Positions 25,528-33,728 of a stretch of 64,000 nucleotides of DNA are shown one piece after another. Origin of the DNA: Amycolatopsis mediterranei. Its GTDB lineage: Bacteria; Actinomycetota; Actinomycetes; Mycobacteriales; Pseudonocardiaceae. How positions within the stretch are numbered: position 1 is the first letter of the stretch; every line of letters starts with the position of its first letter. Location: contig NZ_CP100416.1 in assembly GCF_026017845.1 (NCBI RefSeq), forward strand, positions 9,426,366 to 9,490,365, given 5' to 3'. The translations under genes were made by a program, and so were the position numbers. The notes beneath the pieces were generated by a model. It made no database searches, was not told the origin of the DNA, and saw nothing but the letters and a program-made list of their open reading frames with translations.

Positions 25528-26826
25528 ATGAGCGTCCCGGTCGCCCCGGGCCGGTGGCCATTTCTCGGGCACACTCCGGCGCTCCTCCGGCAACGCTTCG
25601 CATTCACCGACGCATTGCCCGCGCACGGCGAGATCGTCAAGCTCTATCTCGGTCCGGCACCCGTCTACTTCGTCGCGAGCCCGCGATTGGTCCACGAAGT
25701 GCTGGTCAACGAGGGTCCGAAGTTCCGCAAGGGCGCCATGTTCGACAAGTTCCGGCCGTTCGTCGGAAATGGCTTGGTGCTTTCGAACGGCGAGTTCCAC
25801 CTGCGGCAGCGCCGGCTGATGCAACCGGCGTTCCACCGCGACCGCCTGACCGCGTACGCGGAGATCATGCGACGCGCGGCGGCGGAGATGAGCGGCTCGT
25901 GGCGAGCCGGCGAGGTGCGGCAGATCGACGACGACCTGCAGAGCCTCGCGGTGACGATCGTCGGCGAAGCGCTGTTTTCCACCGAACTGGGAAAAGCGGC
26001 GATCGCCGAAGCCCGCCGCTCGATTTACGTGATCATCCAGCAGGGAATGATTCGCGCGTTGTCGCCCAAGTTCGTCGAAAAGCTCCCGGTGCCCGGGAAC
26101 CGCCGGTTCGACGAGGCGATCGCCCGGATGCAGGCGATCGTCATCGAGGTGATCCACGACTGGCGGCGCGACGGCACCGACCGCGGCGACCTGCTGTCGA
26201 CGTTGCTGCTGGCCGGCATGACCGACGAGCAGGCGCGGGACGAGGTGCTGACCCTGCTCACCGCCGGCATCGAGACGACGGCGCTGGCCCTGGCCTGGAC
26301 GTTCCACGAACTCGGCCGGCACCCGGACATCGAGGCGCGGGTGCACACCGAGCTCGACGAGGTACTGGACGGCCGCCCGGTCACCATCGACGACCTCCCC
26401 CGGCTGACCTACGTCCGGCAGGTGGTCGACGAGGTGCTGCGGCAGTACCCGCTGTGGATGCTGATGCGCCGCACCCTCACCGAAGTCGATTTAGGCGGTA
26501 CCCGTCTGCCGGAGGGCGCCGAGGTGATCGTCAGCCCGCACGCGCTGCACCACGACCCCACGTCGTTCGCCGACCCGGACCGGTTCGACCCGGACCGCTG
26601 GGCCCCGGACCGGGTGGAAGCGATCCCGAAGGGCGCGTTCGTCCCGTTCGGGGCGGGCAACCGGCAGTGCATCGGGAACCGCTTCGCGCAGAACGAAATC
26701 GTCATCACGGTGGCGACGGTGGCCGCCTGCTGGCGGCTGGTCCCGGTGGCGGGCAAGCCGGTCCGGGTGAAGTTCACTTCTGCCGCTTATCCCGACAGCC
26801 TCCCGATGACGGCGGTTCCCCGCTGA
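25528..26826 (+). CDS. cytochrome P450
   Basis: About 432 aa heme monooxygenase. The I-helix oxygen-binding motif is LTAGIETTALAL (about 250-261), the K-helix ExxR lies in VDEVLRQYP, and the heme loop is FGAGNRQCIGNRFA with the proximal Cys. Sequence style (GRWPFLGHTPALLRQRF, AFHRDRL) resembles the CYP4/CYP102-like group that includes the pentalenene oxygenase type. No redox partner or terpene cyclase is adjacent, so the substrate is open. ATG 25528 is favoured by GGGGAG six bases upstream. A rare TTA leucine codon lies at 26491, a possible sign of bldA control. Confidence 0.92.
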   Translation: MSVPVAPGRWPFLGHTPALLRQRFAFTDALPAHGEIVKLYLGPAPVYFVASPRLVHEVLVNEGPKFRKGAMFDKFRPFVGNGLVLSNGEFHLRQRRLMQPAFHRDRLTAYAEIMRRAAAEMSGSWRAGEVRQIDDDLQSLAVTIVGEALFSTELGKAAIAEARRSIYVIIQQGMIRALSPKFVEKLPVPGNRRFDEAIARMQAIVIEVIHDWRRDGTDRGDLLSTLLLAGMTDEQARDEVLTLLTAGIETTALALAWTFHELGRHPDIEARVHTELDEVLDGRPVTIDDLPRLTYVRQVVDEVLRQYPLWMLMRRTLTEVDLGGTRLPEGAEVIVSPHALHHDPTSFADPDRFDPDRWAPDRVEAIPKGAFVPFGAGNRQCIGNRFAQNEIVITVATVAACWRLVPVAGKPVRVKFTSAAYPDSLPMTAVPR

Positions 26827-26934
26827 CCCGGGCAGATCTTGGACAGTTTCCGGACAGTTGGCGGCGATCCATGCCGGTCCGCCCGCCCGCGTACTACAAA
26901 CAGGCCGCAGGCACGAGACCACCGGGGAGTGCGC

Positions 26935-27876
26935 ATGCGGGTCGTTGCGGTCATGAACTACAAGGGCGGCGTGGGCAAGACGACCCTGACCGCGAACCTC
27001 GGGGCGGTGGCCGCGAGCCGCGGGCTGCGGGTCCTCCTCCTCGACCTCGACCCGCAGACCAACCTGACGTTCTCGTTCTTCTCGATCGACGACTGGCACG
27101 AGCGGCTGGCGGACAACCGCACGATCAAACAGTGGTACGGCGCCGAGATGCCCGGTCGGGACATCCCGCTGCCCCAGCTCGTCGTGTCACCGGAACGAGT
27201 GAACGACGTCCTCTACGGCACCGGCGGCCGGCTCGACCTGATCTCGTCCCACCTCGGCCTCATCGACATCGATCTCGAACTCGCCGCCCTGCTCGGCGGA
27301 ACGACCACCCTCGACGGCTCGAAGCGGCGGTTCCTGGACCTGCACGGTTGCCTGCGCCAGGCCCTGGAAGACAGCTTCTTCGCCGAGTACGACCTGGTCC
27401 TCATCGACTGCGCCCCGAACTTCGGCCTCGTCACCAAGACCGCGATCGTCGCGAGCGAGCGGATCCTCGTCCCGGCCAAGGCCGACTACCTGTCCACCCT
27501 GGGGCTGGACTACCTGGTGGGCAACTGCACCGGACTGGTGCAGCAGTTCAACGACTTCGTCCACCACAAGGGCGGCGGCCGCGAGCACGAGCCGATCGAA
27601 CCGGATTTCCTCGGCGTGGTGTTCACCATGGTGCAGATCTACTCCCAGCAGCTGACGGCCGCCCAGCACCGCTACTTCGAGGAAGTGCAGGCGAACTCCC
27701 AGGTTCCGGTGCTGAAGAGCCACATTCGCAACAGCACCAAGCACTTCGGGGACGCCGGGGAGAGTGGCGTGCCGGCAATGTTGCGCACTACCGGCCGCGA
27801 CGAAGTCGTGCGGGAGTTCGACGAGCTCGCCGACGAGGTCCTCGGCGCCCTTTCACTCTCCGGTAATCGCCGATGA
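26935..27876 (+). CDS. ParA/MinD-type ATPase
   Basis: About 313 aa, SIMIBI-class P-loop ATPase. The deviant Walker A is NYKGGVGKTTLTANL (residues ~8-22), A' is LLLDLDPQTNLT, and Walker B is LVLIDCAPNFGLVT. It resembles chromosomal/plasmid ParA, but there are internal insertions (ALLGGTTTLDGSKRRFLDLHGCL) and no ParB or parS site is evident nearby. It has a GGGGAG ribosome-binding site and overlaps the next gene as ATGA. It is the first gene of a three-gene operon with a Rho_N-like protein and a RAMA-CBS-HEPN protein; a role in positioning or switching that effector rather than in partitioning is inferred. Confidence 0.88.
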   Translation: MRVVAVMNYKGGVGKTTLTANLGAVAASRGLRVLLLDLDPQTNLTFSFFSIDDWHERLADNRTIKQWYGAEMPGRDIPLPQLVVSPERVNDVLYGTGGRLDLISSHLGLIDIDLELAALLGGTTTLDGSKRRFLDLHGCLRQALEDSFFAEYDLVLIDCAPNFGLVTKTAIVASERILVPAKADYLSTLGLDYLVGNCTGLVQQFNDFVHHKGGGREHEPIEPDFLGVVFTMVQIYSQQLTAAQHRYFEEVQANSQVPVLKSHIRNSTKHFGDAGESGVPAMLRTTGRDEVVREFDELADEVLGALSLSGNRR

Positions 27877-28490
27877 ACGACCTCAAGCGGCTCGCTGCCT
27901 TGCAGGCGCGGGTTTACGAGTTCCTGGCAGAGCAGGATGAGGCCACGCTGGAAGCGATCCTCGACGGGACGGCCCAATTGACTGTCGACGGTGCGGCCGA
28001 GCTTCCCCAGACGCGAGAAGGTCTGTGGAAGTTGACGGTGGAGAAACTGAAGGCAATGGCCAAGGACCGCGGGTTGGGCCCGTACAGCAAGCTCACGAAG
28101 CCCAAGCTCATCGACCTCCTCACCGGCCACGGCTCCGAGGCGCCTCCTGCCGAGCCGCCGCCGGCGTCTGCTGATCCACAGCCAGTCGGCACCGCACCGG
28201 CACCTCCTGCTCCGCAGCCGGTCGCCACTCCACCGGCGCCGCCGCCGGTCGTCGCAAGTCCCGGCGTCGACGCGGCCGCCATCGCCACGCGCCTGCGGGA
28301 AATCGAAACCGAAGAGGAAGGCGCTTCCTACCTGGAGGCCCAGCACCTCGATCGGGAGAGCCTGCTCGCCGTCGCCGCCGAGCTGCAGCTCACCCGGGTG
28401 GACCGCCTGAGCCGGACGGAACTGAAGCGACGGGTGCTCAAGCAGGCCATCGGCGCCCGGCGCAAGTTCGCCGGGCTGCGGAAGTGGTGA
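27873..28490 (+). CDS. protein with two Rho_N/SAP-like domains and a Pro/Ala linker
   Basis: About 205 aa. Residues ~48-85 (GLWKLTVEKLKAMAKDRGLGPYSKLTKPKLIDLLTG) fit a Rho N-terminal/SAP-like helix-extension-helix, a nucleic-acid-binding fold. A Pro/Ala-rich linker (~88-130) follows, then a second similar unit (~150-192: LDRESLLAVAAELQLTRVDRLSRTELKRRVLKQAIG). It occupies the position a ParB partner would have after ParA but has no ParB motifs. Start overlaps parA-like stop by 4 bp and its own stop overlaps a GTG start of the next frame. Function unknown; a DNA- or RNA-binding adaptor is the simplest reading. Confidence 0.82.
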   Translation: MNDLKRLAALQARVYEFLAEQDEATLEAILDGTAQLTVDGAAELPQTREGLWKLTVEKLKAMAKDRGLGPYSKLTKPKLIDLLTGHGSEAPPAEPPPASADPQPVGTAPAPPAPQPVATPPAPPPVVASPGVDAAAIATRLREIETEEEGASYLEAQHLDRESLLAVAAELQLTRVDRLSRTELKRRVLKQAIGARRKFAGLRKW

Positions 28491-28507
28491 CCGGCGAGGG
28501 CCGTTCG

Positions 28508-29839
28508 ATGTACCTGATCGGCGGCCGCCGCGTCACGGTGCCGGACCTGCTGGACGCCGGCCTGCTCAAGGCCGGGGCGAAACTCAGGTTCAAGCGCAAG
28601 CGCATCGGTGCGACCTTCGACGCGACCGTCACCGGCACCGGCCGGATCCGGCTCGAACCCGACGGCGAGGAGTTCCGGTCGCCCTCCCGCGCGGCGATGG
28701 TGGCCGCCGGGATGCGCGCGGTCGACGGATGGCGGGCCTGGGTGGTGGTGGACGAGAAGCGCCTGCTGGATTCGGTGCGCCAGGAGTTCCTCGACCAAGC
28801 GATCTCGACCGCGAGCCCGCAGACCGAAGATCGGGCGCCGCAGCGCGTCCACGAGCGCTTGCGCCAGGCCAGGACCCGCGCCGACCAGGGTGATCCGGAG
28901 CGCATCACCGTCCGCGAACTGCTGAAGCTGTGGGGCGTCGCAGATCGCGGCGACCAGATCAGCCAGATCGAAGCGGATCTGGCCAATCACGGGCTGGTGA
29001 CGTCACCCGGCTTCCGCGCGGTCACGCTCGACACCGAGGTCACCTTGACAACGCCCCCCGACGAAACGGAGGGGCCGGCGACACCCGACCCCCTGCCGGC
29101 CGCCGAAGACGACGAGGGTGGCGACGACCTGAACGTCCGCCTGACGGTGGGCAACCTGACGCCGCTCGACGGCGTGACGTTCGTCGGGCCCAACAGCTCG
29201 CTCGAAGCAGCGATCACCGAGATGCTCCTCAACGACTTCTCGCAGCTTGCCGTGCTCAGCGGCCCGCGCAACGTCCGCGGGGCCGTGACGTGGCGCTCGA
29301 TCGCCCAGGCCATGCACCGGAAACCCGGCGCCGCCGTCGCCGACGCGATCGTCCGCGCCGAGGTCGTCGCCTACGACCGCGACCTCTTCGACGTCCTGCC
29401 CACCCTGCAGCAGCGGGAGTTCGTGCTCGTCACGGACGAAAGCAAAGCCGTGATGGGCATCGTCACGACGGCAGACGTCGCGCGGCGCTACGGCGAGATG
29501 GCCACCCCGTTCTTCCAGCTCGGCGAGCTCGACCAGACGCTCCGCTGGATCCTTCGGTGCGCCCTCGACCTCCCGACGATCCAGCCGCTGTGCGGCCGGG
29601 CGGTCACGAGCTTCGACCAGCTGGCCTTCGGCGACTACCAGCGGATCCTGGAGAACAAGGACATCTGGGAACGGCTCGGGTGGCCGCTGGACCGGCAGGC
29701 GTTCGTCGCCCGCCTCGAGAAGATCAGGCGGATCCGCAACAGCGTGATGCACTTTCACCCGGACCCGGTCTCCGAAGACGCCATCGAGAAGCTGCGGAAT
29801 TTCAACACCCTGCTGCACCGGTACCGCGACCCGGCCTAG
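28508..29839 (+). CDS. RAMA-CBS-HEPN-like multidomain protein
   Basis: About 443 aa. Residues ~1-85 match the RAMA domain (YLIGGRRVTVPDLLDAGLL...GTGRIRLEPDGEEFRSPSRAA...VDGWRAWVVV), seen next to DNA methylases and predicted to read modified DNA. After a helical and acidic linker, ~215-350 is a CBS pair (FSQLAVLSGPRNVRGAVTWRSIA, then EFVLVTDESKAVMGIVTTADVA), which usually binds adenine nucleotides. The C-terminal ~90 residues contain IRRIRNSVMHFHPDP, with an RNxxxH motif as in HEPN ribonucleases. ATG 28508 has GCGAGGG seven bases upstream; GTG at 28484 or 28487 is an alternative. Domain names are from pattern recognition; enzyme activity is inferred. Confidence 0.8.
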   Translation: MYLIGGRRVTVPDLLDAGLLKAGAKLRFKRKRIGATFDATVTGTGRIRLEPDGEEFRSPSRAAMVAAGMRAVDGWRAWVVVDEKRLLDSVRQEFLDQAISTASPQTEDRAPQRVHERLRQARTRADQGDPERITVRELLKLWGVADRGDQISQIEADLANHGLVTSPGFRAVTLDTEVTLTTPPDETEGPATPDPLPAAEDDEGGDDLNVRLTVGNLTPLDGVTFVGPNSSLEAAITEMLLNDFSQLAVLSGPRNVRGAVTWRSIAQAMHRKPGAAVADAIVRAEVVAYDRDLFDVLPTLQQREFVLVTDESKAVMGIVTTADVARRYGEMATPFFQLGELDQTLRWILRCALDLPTIQPLCGRAVTSFDQLAFGDYQRILENKDIWERLGWPLDRQAFVARLEKIRRIRNSVMHFHPDPVSEDAIEKLRNFNTLLHRYRDPA

Positions 29840-29915
29840 CCCGAGGCTCGCGCGGCCCACCCCGGGGGATCGTCCGTGCAAGGCAGGCGGGAAGCGGATT
29901 CGGCACCGGCCTCCT

Positions 29916-29940
29916 ATTGCGGAAAGGATCTTGCCGCAAT
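29916..29940. promoter_or_regulatory. inverted repeat, candidate operator
   Basis: ATTGCGG (29916-29922) and CCGCAAT (29934-29940) are exact inverted repeats with an 11-bp spacer. They end 19 bp before the ATG of the NmrA-like gene. The position suits a repressor site; the regulator is not in the immediate neighbourhood. Confidence 0.5.
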
Positions 29941-29959
29941 ACCCGCCACCATCGACGGC

Positions 29960-30805
29960 ATGACCACCACCAAGAAGACCGTCCTCGTCACCGGCGCCAC
30001 CGGCACCGTCGGCCGCCACCTGGTCGGCGAACTGCTCGCCGGCGGCCACCGCGTGCGAGCGCTGACCCGCTCCCCCGAAGCGGCCGGCCTGCCTGCCGAC
30101 GTCGAGCTCGTCGCCGGCGATCTGGCCTCGCCGCCGCCTGACGGCCTGTTCGACGACGTCGACAGCGTGTTCGTCTTCCCGGCCGCGGAGGTGGGCGGCT
30201 TCGCCAAGGCGGCGGCGCCCGCGCACCTGGTGCTGCTCTCCTCGCTCGCCGCCGCTCTCGAACACGAGCGTGACCGCGGTTCGGCCAGCCAGGTGCACCA
30301 TTCCGCGATCGAGGACGCCGTCCGCGACAGCGGGGCGTCCTGGACGATCCTGCGGCCCGGCACGTTCGCCGGCAACCTGCTGTCCTGGGCCCGGCCGATC
30401 CGGTTCACCGGCGGCGTCCGCGGGCCGTACCCGACGTCCGCGCAGGCCCCGATCCACGAAGCCGACATCGCCGCCGTCGCCGCGGTGGCGCTCACCGAGC
30501 CGGGCCACGCCGGCCGGCACTACCCCATGACCGGCCCGCAGGCGCTGACCAGGATCGAGCAGCTCGCCGCGATCGGCGCGGCCATCGGCCGGGAGCTGCA
30601 CTTCACCGAGACCACGCCGGACGAGTTCCGCACCGAAATGCGCTCCTACGGCGTCGGCGACGACATCGTCTCGATGCTTCTGCACTACTGGTCGGACACG
30701 GTCGAGACGCCCGACGTGGTGCGGCCGACCGTGCAAGAGCTGACCGGCCGGCCCGCCCGCACGCTCGCGGAATGGGCGCGTGACCACGCGGCGGACTTCG
30801 CCTGA
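29960..30805 (+). CDS. NAD(P)-binding NmrA-like/atypical SDR oxidoreductase
   Basis: About 281 aa. The N-terminal Rossmann motif is VLVTGATGTVGRHLVGELL, followed by ALTRSPEA at the cofactor 2' position. LVLLSSLAAALEHERD and WTILRPGTFAGNLLSW are characteristic of the NmrA/SDR_a5 group, which often acts as NADPH-dependent quinone reductases or redox sensors. A classic YxxxK catalytic pair is not evident. An inverted-repeat operator lies just upstream. It is separated by 120 bp from the preceding operon, so it is probably independent. Confidence 0.87.
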   Translation: MTTTKKTVLVTGATGTVGRHLVGELLAGGHRVRALTRSPEAAGLPADVELVAGDLASPPPDGLFDDVDSVFVFPAAEVGGFAKAAAPAHLVLLSSLAAALEHERDRGSASQVHHSAIEDAVRDSGASWTILRPGTFAGNLLSWARPIRFTGGVRGPYPTSAQAPIHEADIAAVAAVALTEPGHAGRHYPMTGPQALTRIEQLAAIGAAIGRELHFTETTPDEFRTEMRSYGVGDDIVSMLLHYWSDTVETPDVVRPTVQELTGRPARTLAEWARDHAADFA

Positions 30806-31282
30806 TCACCGCGTCCGCGGGTCCTGCGACGGATCGGCGTACAGGGGCGGGCAACCGTGTTCGACGGCTTCGGGCCGCAGTTCGTAGTGCCACGGTTCGT
30901 TGCGGTAGATCTGGCACAGCCCGTACCGGGCACCGTGTTCGGCCAGCCACTTCCGGGCCGCCGTCGGGCCGACGTCGACCGCCTGTCCCCGCACGTGCGC
31001 GGACTTGTCCGCGGTGGTCACCCAGCGGGCCGCTTCCGCTTCCGAGCCGTACTTCGCGATCCCCTGCCGCCGGAGCTGTTCCTGGTACGCCCAGGACCGC
31101 CAGCCGCCGTTGACGACGAACGCCACCCCGTCGGCCGCGGCGTCCGCCGCGGCCCGGCGCAGGGCGTCGAGCAGCTCGGGATCGAGGTTGGCCACGGCCG
31201 GGGACTCGTCGTCGAAGACCGGCAGGCCGTCCGGCACGGCGCCGTGTCCCCGGCCGAGGGACGTGCGTTGGCTGGAGGTCAT
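30806..31282 (-). CDS. vanY: VanY-type D-Ala-D-Ala carboxypeptidase (M15B)
   Basis: About 158 aa zinc D,D-carboxypeptidase that removes the terminal D-Ala from peptidoglycan precursors, lowering glycopeptide binding. Zn ligands sit in SAHVRGQAVDVG (SxHxxGxxxD) and EPWHYEL. The N-terminal substrate region is FVVNGGWRSWAYQEQL. Unlike VanY of enterococci (about 300 aa, membrane-anchored), no TM or signal segment is visible, so it may act in the cytoplasm, like VanXY. It is divergent from vanR and has the same promoter block as vanH directly before its start. Confidence 0.88.
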   Translation of the reverse strand: MTSSQRTSLGRGHGAVPDGLPVFDDESPAVANLDPELLDALRRAAADAAADGVAFVVNGGWRSWAYQEQLRRQGIAKYGSEAEAARWVTTADKSAHVRGQAVDVGPTAARKWLAEHGARYGLCQIYRNEPWHYELRPEAVEHGCPPLYADPSQDPRTR

Positions 31283-31287
31283 GACGG

Positions 31288-31345
31288 CCAGTCAAGGCGG
31301 CGCGGTGTTGCCGGCACGTACGCGGTTTCCGATATGCGGCCGATA
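31288..31345 (-). promoter_or_regulatory. vanY promoter block, probable VanR-binding site
   Basis: This 58-bp block matches the block before vanH (35726-35783) over its whole length with about 10-12 differences. Shared cores include CCAGTCAAGG and GTTGCCGGCACGTA. It ends at the same distance (6 bp) from the ATG as at vanH. Conservation between two separate starts in a VanRS-controlled locus argues for a VanR operator and promoter. It also covers the upstream side of vanR. Confidence 0.7.
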
Positions 31346-31370
31346 GGCGCCCGCTCGTAGCATCGGGAAG

Positions 31371-32048
31371 GTGCGTGTCTTGATCGTCGAGGACGAGCCC
31401 TACCTGGCCGACGCCATCCGCGACGGCCTCCGGCTGGAGGCCATCGCGGCGGACACCGCCGGAGACGGCGACACCGCGCTGGAACTGCTGAGCGTCAACA
31501 CCTACGACATCGCCGTCCTGGACCGCGACATCCCCGGCCCGTCCGGTGACGAAATCGCCCGGCAGATCGTCGCCTCCGGCAGCGGGATGCCGATCCTCAT
31601 GCTCACCGCCGCCGACCGGCTCGACGACAAGGCCACCGGGTTCGGGCTCGGCGCCGACGACTACCTCACGAAGCCGTTCGAACTCCGGGAACTCGTGCTC
31701 CGGCTCCGGGCGCTGGACCGGCGGCGTGCGCACAACCGGCCCCCGGTGCACGAAATCGCCGGGTTACGTCTGGATCCGTTCCGCCGGGAGGTCTACCGCG
31801 ACGGCCGGTACGTGGCCCTGACGCGCAAGCAGTTCGCCGTGCTCGAAGTCCTCGTGGCGGCCGGAGGCGGGGTGATCAGCGCCGAAGAACTGCTGGAACG
31901 GGCGTGGGACGAGAACGCGGACCCGTTCACCAACGCCGTGCGCATCACGGTTTCCGTGCTGCGCAAACGGCTCGGCGAACCCGGGATCATCGCGACCGTG
32001 CCCGGCGTCGGCTACCGCATCGACACCGGGGGCGAGCACCGTGGATAG
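31371..32048 (+). CDS. vanR: VanR response regulator
   Basis: About 225 aa, OmpR-family activator. The receiver domain has VEDEPYLADAI, the phospho-acceptor Asp51 in AVLDRDIPG, and LTKPFELREL. The C-terminal winged helix ends KRLGEPGIIATVPGVGYRID. It works with VanS, whose gene overlaps it by 8 bp, to switch on vanHAX and vanY. GTG start at 31371 with GGGAAG just before. Codon 132 is TTA (31764-31766), a rare leucine codon that in streptomycetes makes translation depend on the bldA tRNA. Confidence 0.92.
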   Translation: MRVLIVEDEPYLADAIRDGLRLEAIAADTAGDGDTALELLSVNTYDIAVLDRDIPGPSGDEIARQIVASGSGMPILMLTAADRLDDKATGFGLGADDYLTKPFELRELVLRLRALDRRRAHNRPPVHEIAGLRLDPFRREVYRDGRYVALTRKQFAVLEVLVAAGGGVISAEELLERAWDENADPFTNAVRITVSVLRKRLGEPGIIATVPGVGYRIDTGGEHRG

Positions 32049-33156
32049 GGAACGGGGGTTGAGCGCGCGCCTCAAACTCACCCTCAGCTATGCCGGCTTC
32101 GTCATGCTCGCGGGCATCCTGCTGATGGGCGCGGTGCTGGCCTTCTACCTGTACTTCCTGCCCGACGGCTGGATCATCACCGAGGGCAACTTCTGGATCG
32201 ACCGCTCGCGCCTGGTCCGCGCCTTCGTCCCGTTCATGGCCGTCGTGATCGTCTTCCTGCTGGTGTTCGGGCTGCTGGGCGGGTGGGTCCTCGCCGGCCG
32301 GATGCTCGCGCCGCTGACCCGCATCACCGACGCCACCCGGGTCGCGGCCACCGGCTCGCTGTCCCACCGCATCCGGCTGCCCGGCCGCACCGACGAATTC
32401 CGTGAGCTCGCCGACGCCTTCGACACCATGCTCGCGCGGCTCGAGGCGCACGTCACCGAGCAGCGGAGGTTCGCCGCCAACGCGTCCCACGAACTGCGCA
32501 CCCCGCTGGCGATCACCCAAAGCCTCCTCGACGTCGCCCGCAACGATCCCGAGCGCACCACCGGCGAACTCGACGAACGCCTCCGCGTCGTCAACGCCCG
32601 GGCGATCGAACTCACCGAAGCCCTGCTGCTGCTCAGCCGCGCCGAACAACGGGCCTTCAGCCGTGACCGCGTCGACCTGTCCCTGGTCGCGGAAGAAGCC
32701 GCCGAAACGCTCCTGCTCTTCGCCGAGAAGCGGGGTGTCACCGTCGAGACATCCGGCGAGGCCGCGCCCGCCCTCGGCTCGCCGGCCCTCCTGCTGCAGC
32801 TGGCGACGAACCTGGTGCACAACGCGATCGTCCACAACCTGCCCGAGCGGGGCGCGGTGTGGGTGACGACCGGTATCGAGCCCGGGACCGTGGTGCTCAC
32901 CGTCGAGAACACCGGCGAGCACCTCGCCCGGTCCCTGGTCGCCACCCTCGCCGAGCCCTTCCAGCGCGGCACCGAGCGCATCCGCACCGACCAGGCGGGC
33001 GTCGGCCTCGGCCTGGCCATCGTCAAGAGCATCACCCAGGCCCACGACGGGACGCTCACCCTCGCCCCGCGGCCGGCGGGCGGTCTCCGCGTCACCGTCC
33101 GGCTGCCCATCTCCCTCGGCTACGCGACCGGGAAGTCGAAGTACGTGTCCGGGTAG
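32041..33156 (+). CDS. vanS: VanS sensor histidine kinase
   Basis: About 371 aa. Two TM segments flank a short extracytoplasmic loop (LSYAGFVMLAGILLMGAVLAFYLYFL, then FVPFMAVVIVFLLVFGLLGGWVL), which is the actinomycete VanS layout with a ~35-residue sensor loop. HAMP (APLTRITDATRVAATGSLSHRIRLPG), H-box (FAANASHELRTPLAIT), N-box (LATNLVHNAIVHN) and G-box (GVGLGLAIVKSI) are complete. It senses glycopeptide or cell-wall intermediates and phosphorylates VanR. GTG start inside the end of vanR. Confidence 0.9.
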   Translation: MDRERGLSARLKLTLSYAGFVMLAGILLMGAVLAFYLYFLPDGWIITEGNFWIDRSRLVRAFVPFMAVVIVFLLVFGLLGGWVLAGRMLAPLTRITDATRVAATGSLSHRIRLPGRTDEFRELADAFDTMLARLEAHVTEQRRFAANASHELRTPLAITQSLLDVARNDPERTTGELDERLRVVNARAIELTEALLLLSRAEQRAFSRDRVDLSLVAEEAAETLLLFAEKRGVTVETSGEAAPALGSPALLLQLATNLVHNAIVHNLPERGAVWVTTGIEPGTVVLTVENTGEHLARSLVATLAEPFQRGTERIRTDQAGVGLGLAIVKSITQAHDGTLTLAPRPAGGLRVTVRLPISLGYATGKSKYVSG

Positions 33157-33728
33157 GGCTCGTCCTTCAAGCCGTAGTGCCACCATTCCCGCTCGTACGA
33201 AGCGAATCCGCAATCCTCCATGATGGACCGGAGGTAGCGGCGGTTCCCCGCTTCGAGGCGCGAGATCCCCCGTGCGCCGTGGTGCGAGATCTCGTCCATC
33301 AGATCGTGGCCGCCACCCATCGCCGCGAGCTCCCCGGTGACGAGGTGGTAGAGGGTCAGGTCGACGGTGCTGCCCCGGCTGTGGCCCGACTTGGCCGCCA
33401 CGTACCCCTTGGCGAACATCGCGGCCCGGTCGATGTTCGGGTAGTGCCACAGCTTCGTCCGGCCGTCCTCGGGCTGGTCCACCCAGCGCAGGAAGCTGTC
33501 CACGGCGCGCTGCGGCCGGTAGCCGTCCCACAGCACGAGCCCGAAGCCGAGGGACGCGGCCTTCTCCTGCGCTTCGCCCAACGCGGCGCACAAGGTCCTC
33601 GTGCCGACGATCCGGTTGACGAGGTACCCGTCCACCGGTTTGCCGGTGAAGTTGTCCCAGGTGGCGTACTTGGCGTCCCAGCGGATGCCGGGCACCAGCT
33701 GGTCCACGAAGACGAAGTCGTCGTTCAC
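33120..33728 (-). CDS. vanX: VanX D-Ala-D-Ala dipeptidase
   Basis: About 202 aa, the exact usual VanX length. It hydrolyses D-Ala-D-Ala in the cytoplasm so that only D-Ala-D-Lac enters the cell wall. Starts VNDDFVFVDQLVPGIRWDAKYATWDNFTGKPV. Zn site SGHSRGSTVDLTL (SxHxxGxxxD) and EREWWHY (catalytic Glu and third His) are intact, as is LWDGYRPQRAV with the substrate Arg. The GTG start overlaps the vanA stop by 4 bp. Its 3' end overlaps the convergent vanS gene by 37 bp. Confidence 0.93.
   Translation of the reverse strand: MNDDFVFVDQLVPGIRWDAKYATWDNFTGKPVDGYLVNRIVGTRTLCAALGEAQEKAASLGFGLVLWDGYRPQRAVDSFLRWVDQPEDGRTKLWHYPNIDRAAMFAKGYVAAKSGHSRGSTVDLTLYHLVTGELAAMGGGHDLMDEISHHGARGISRLEAGNRRYLRSIMEDCGFASYEREWWHYGLKDEPYPDTYFDFPVA

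Noticed and set aside
26935-27876. Chromosome or plasmid partition locus (parAB)
   Set aside because: ParA-like protein is present, but the next gene lacks ParB motifs and no parS or replication gene is seen.
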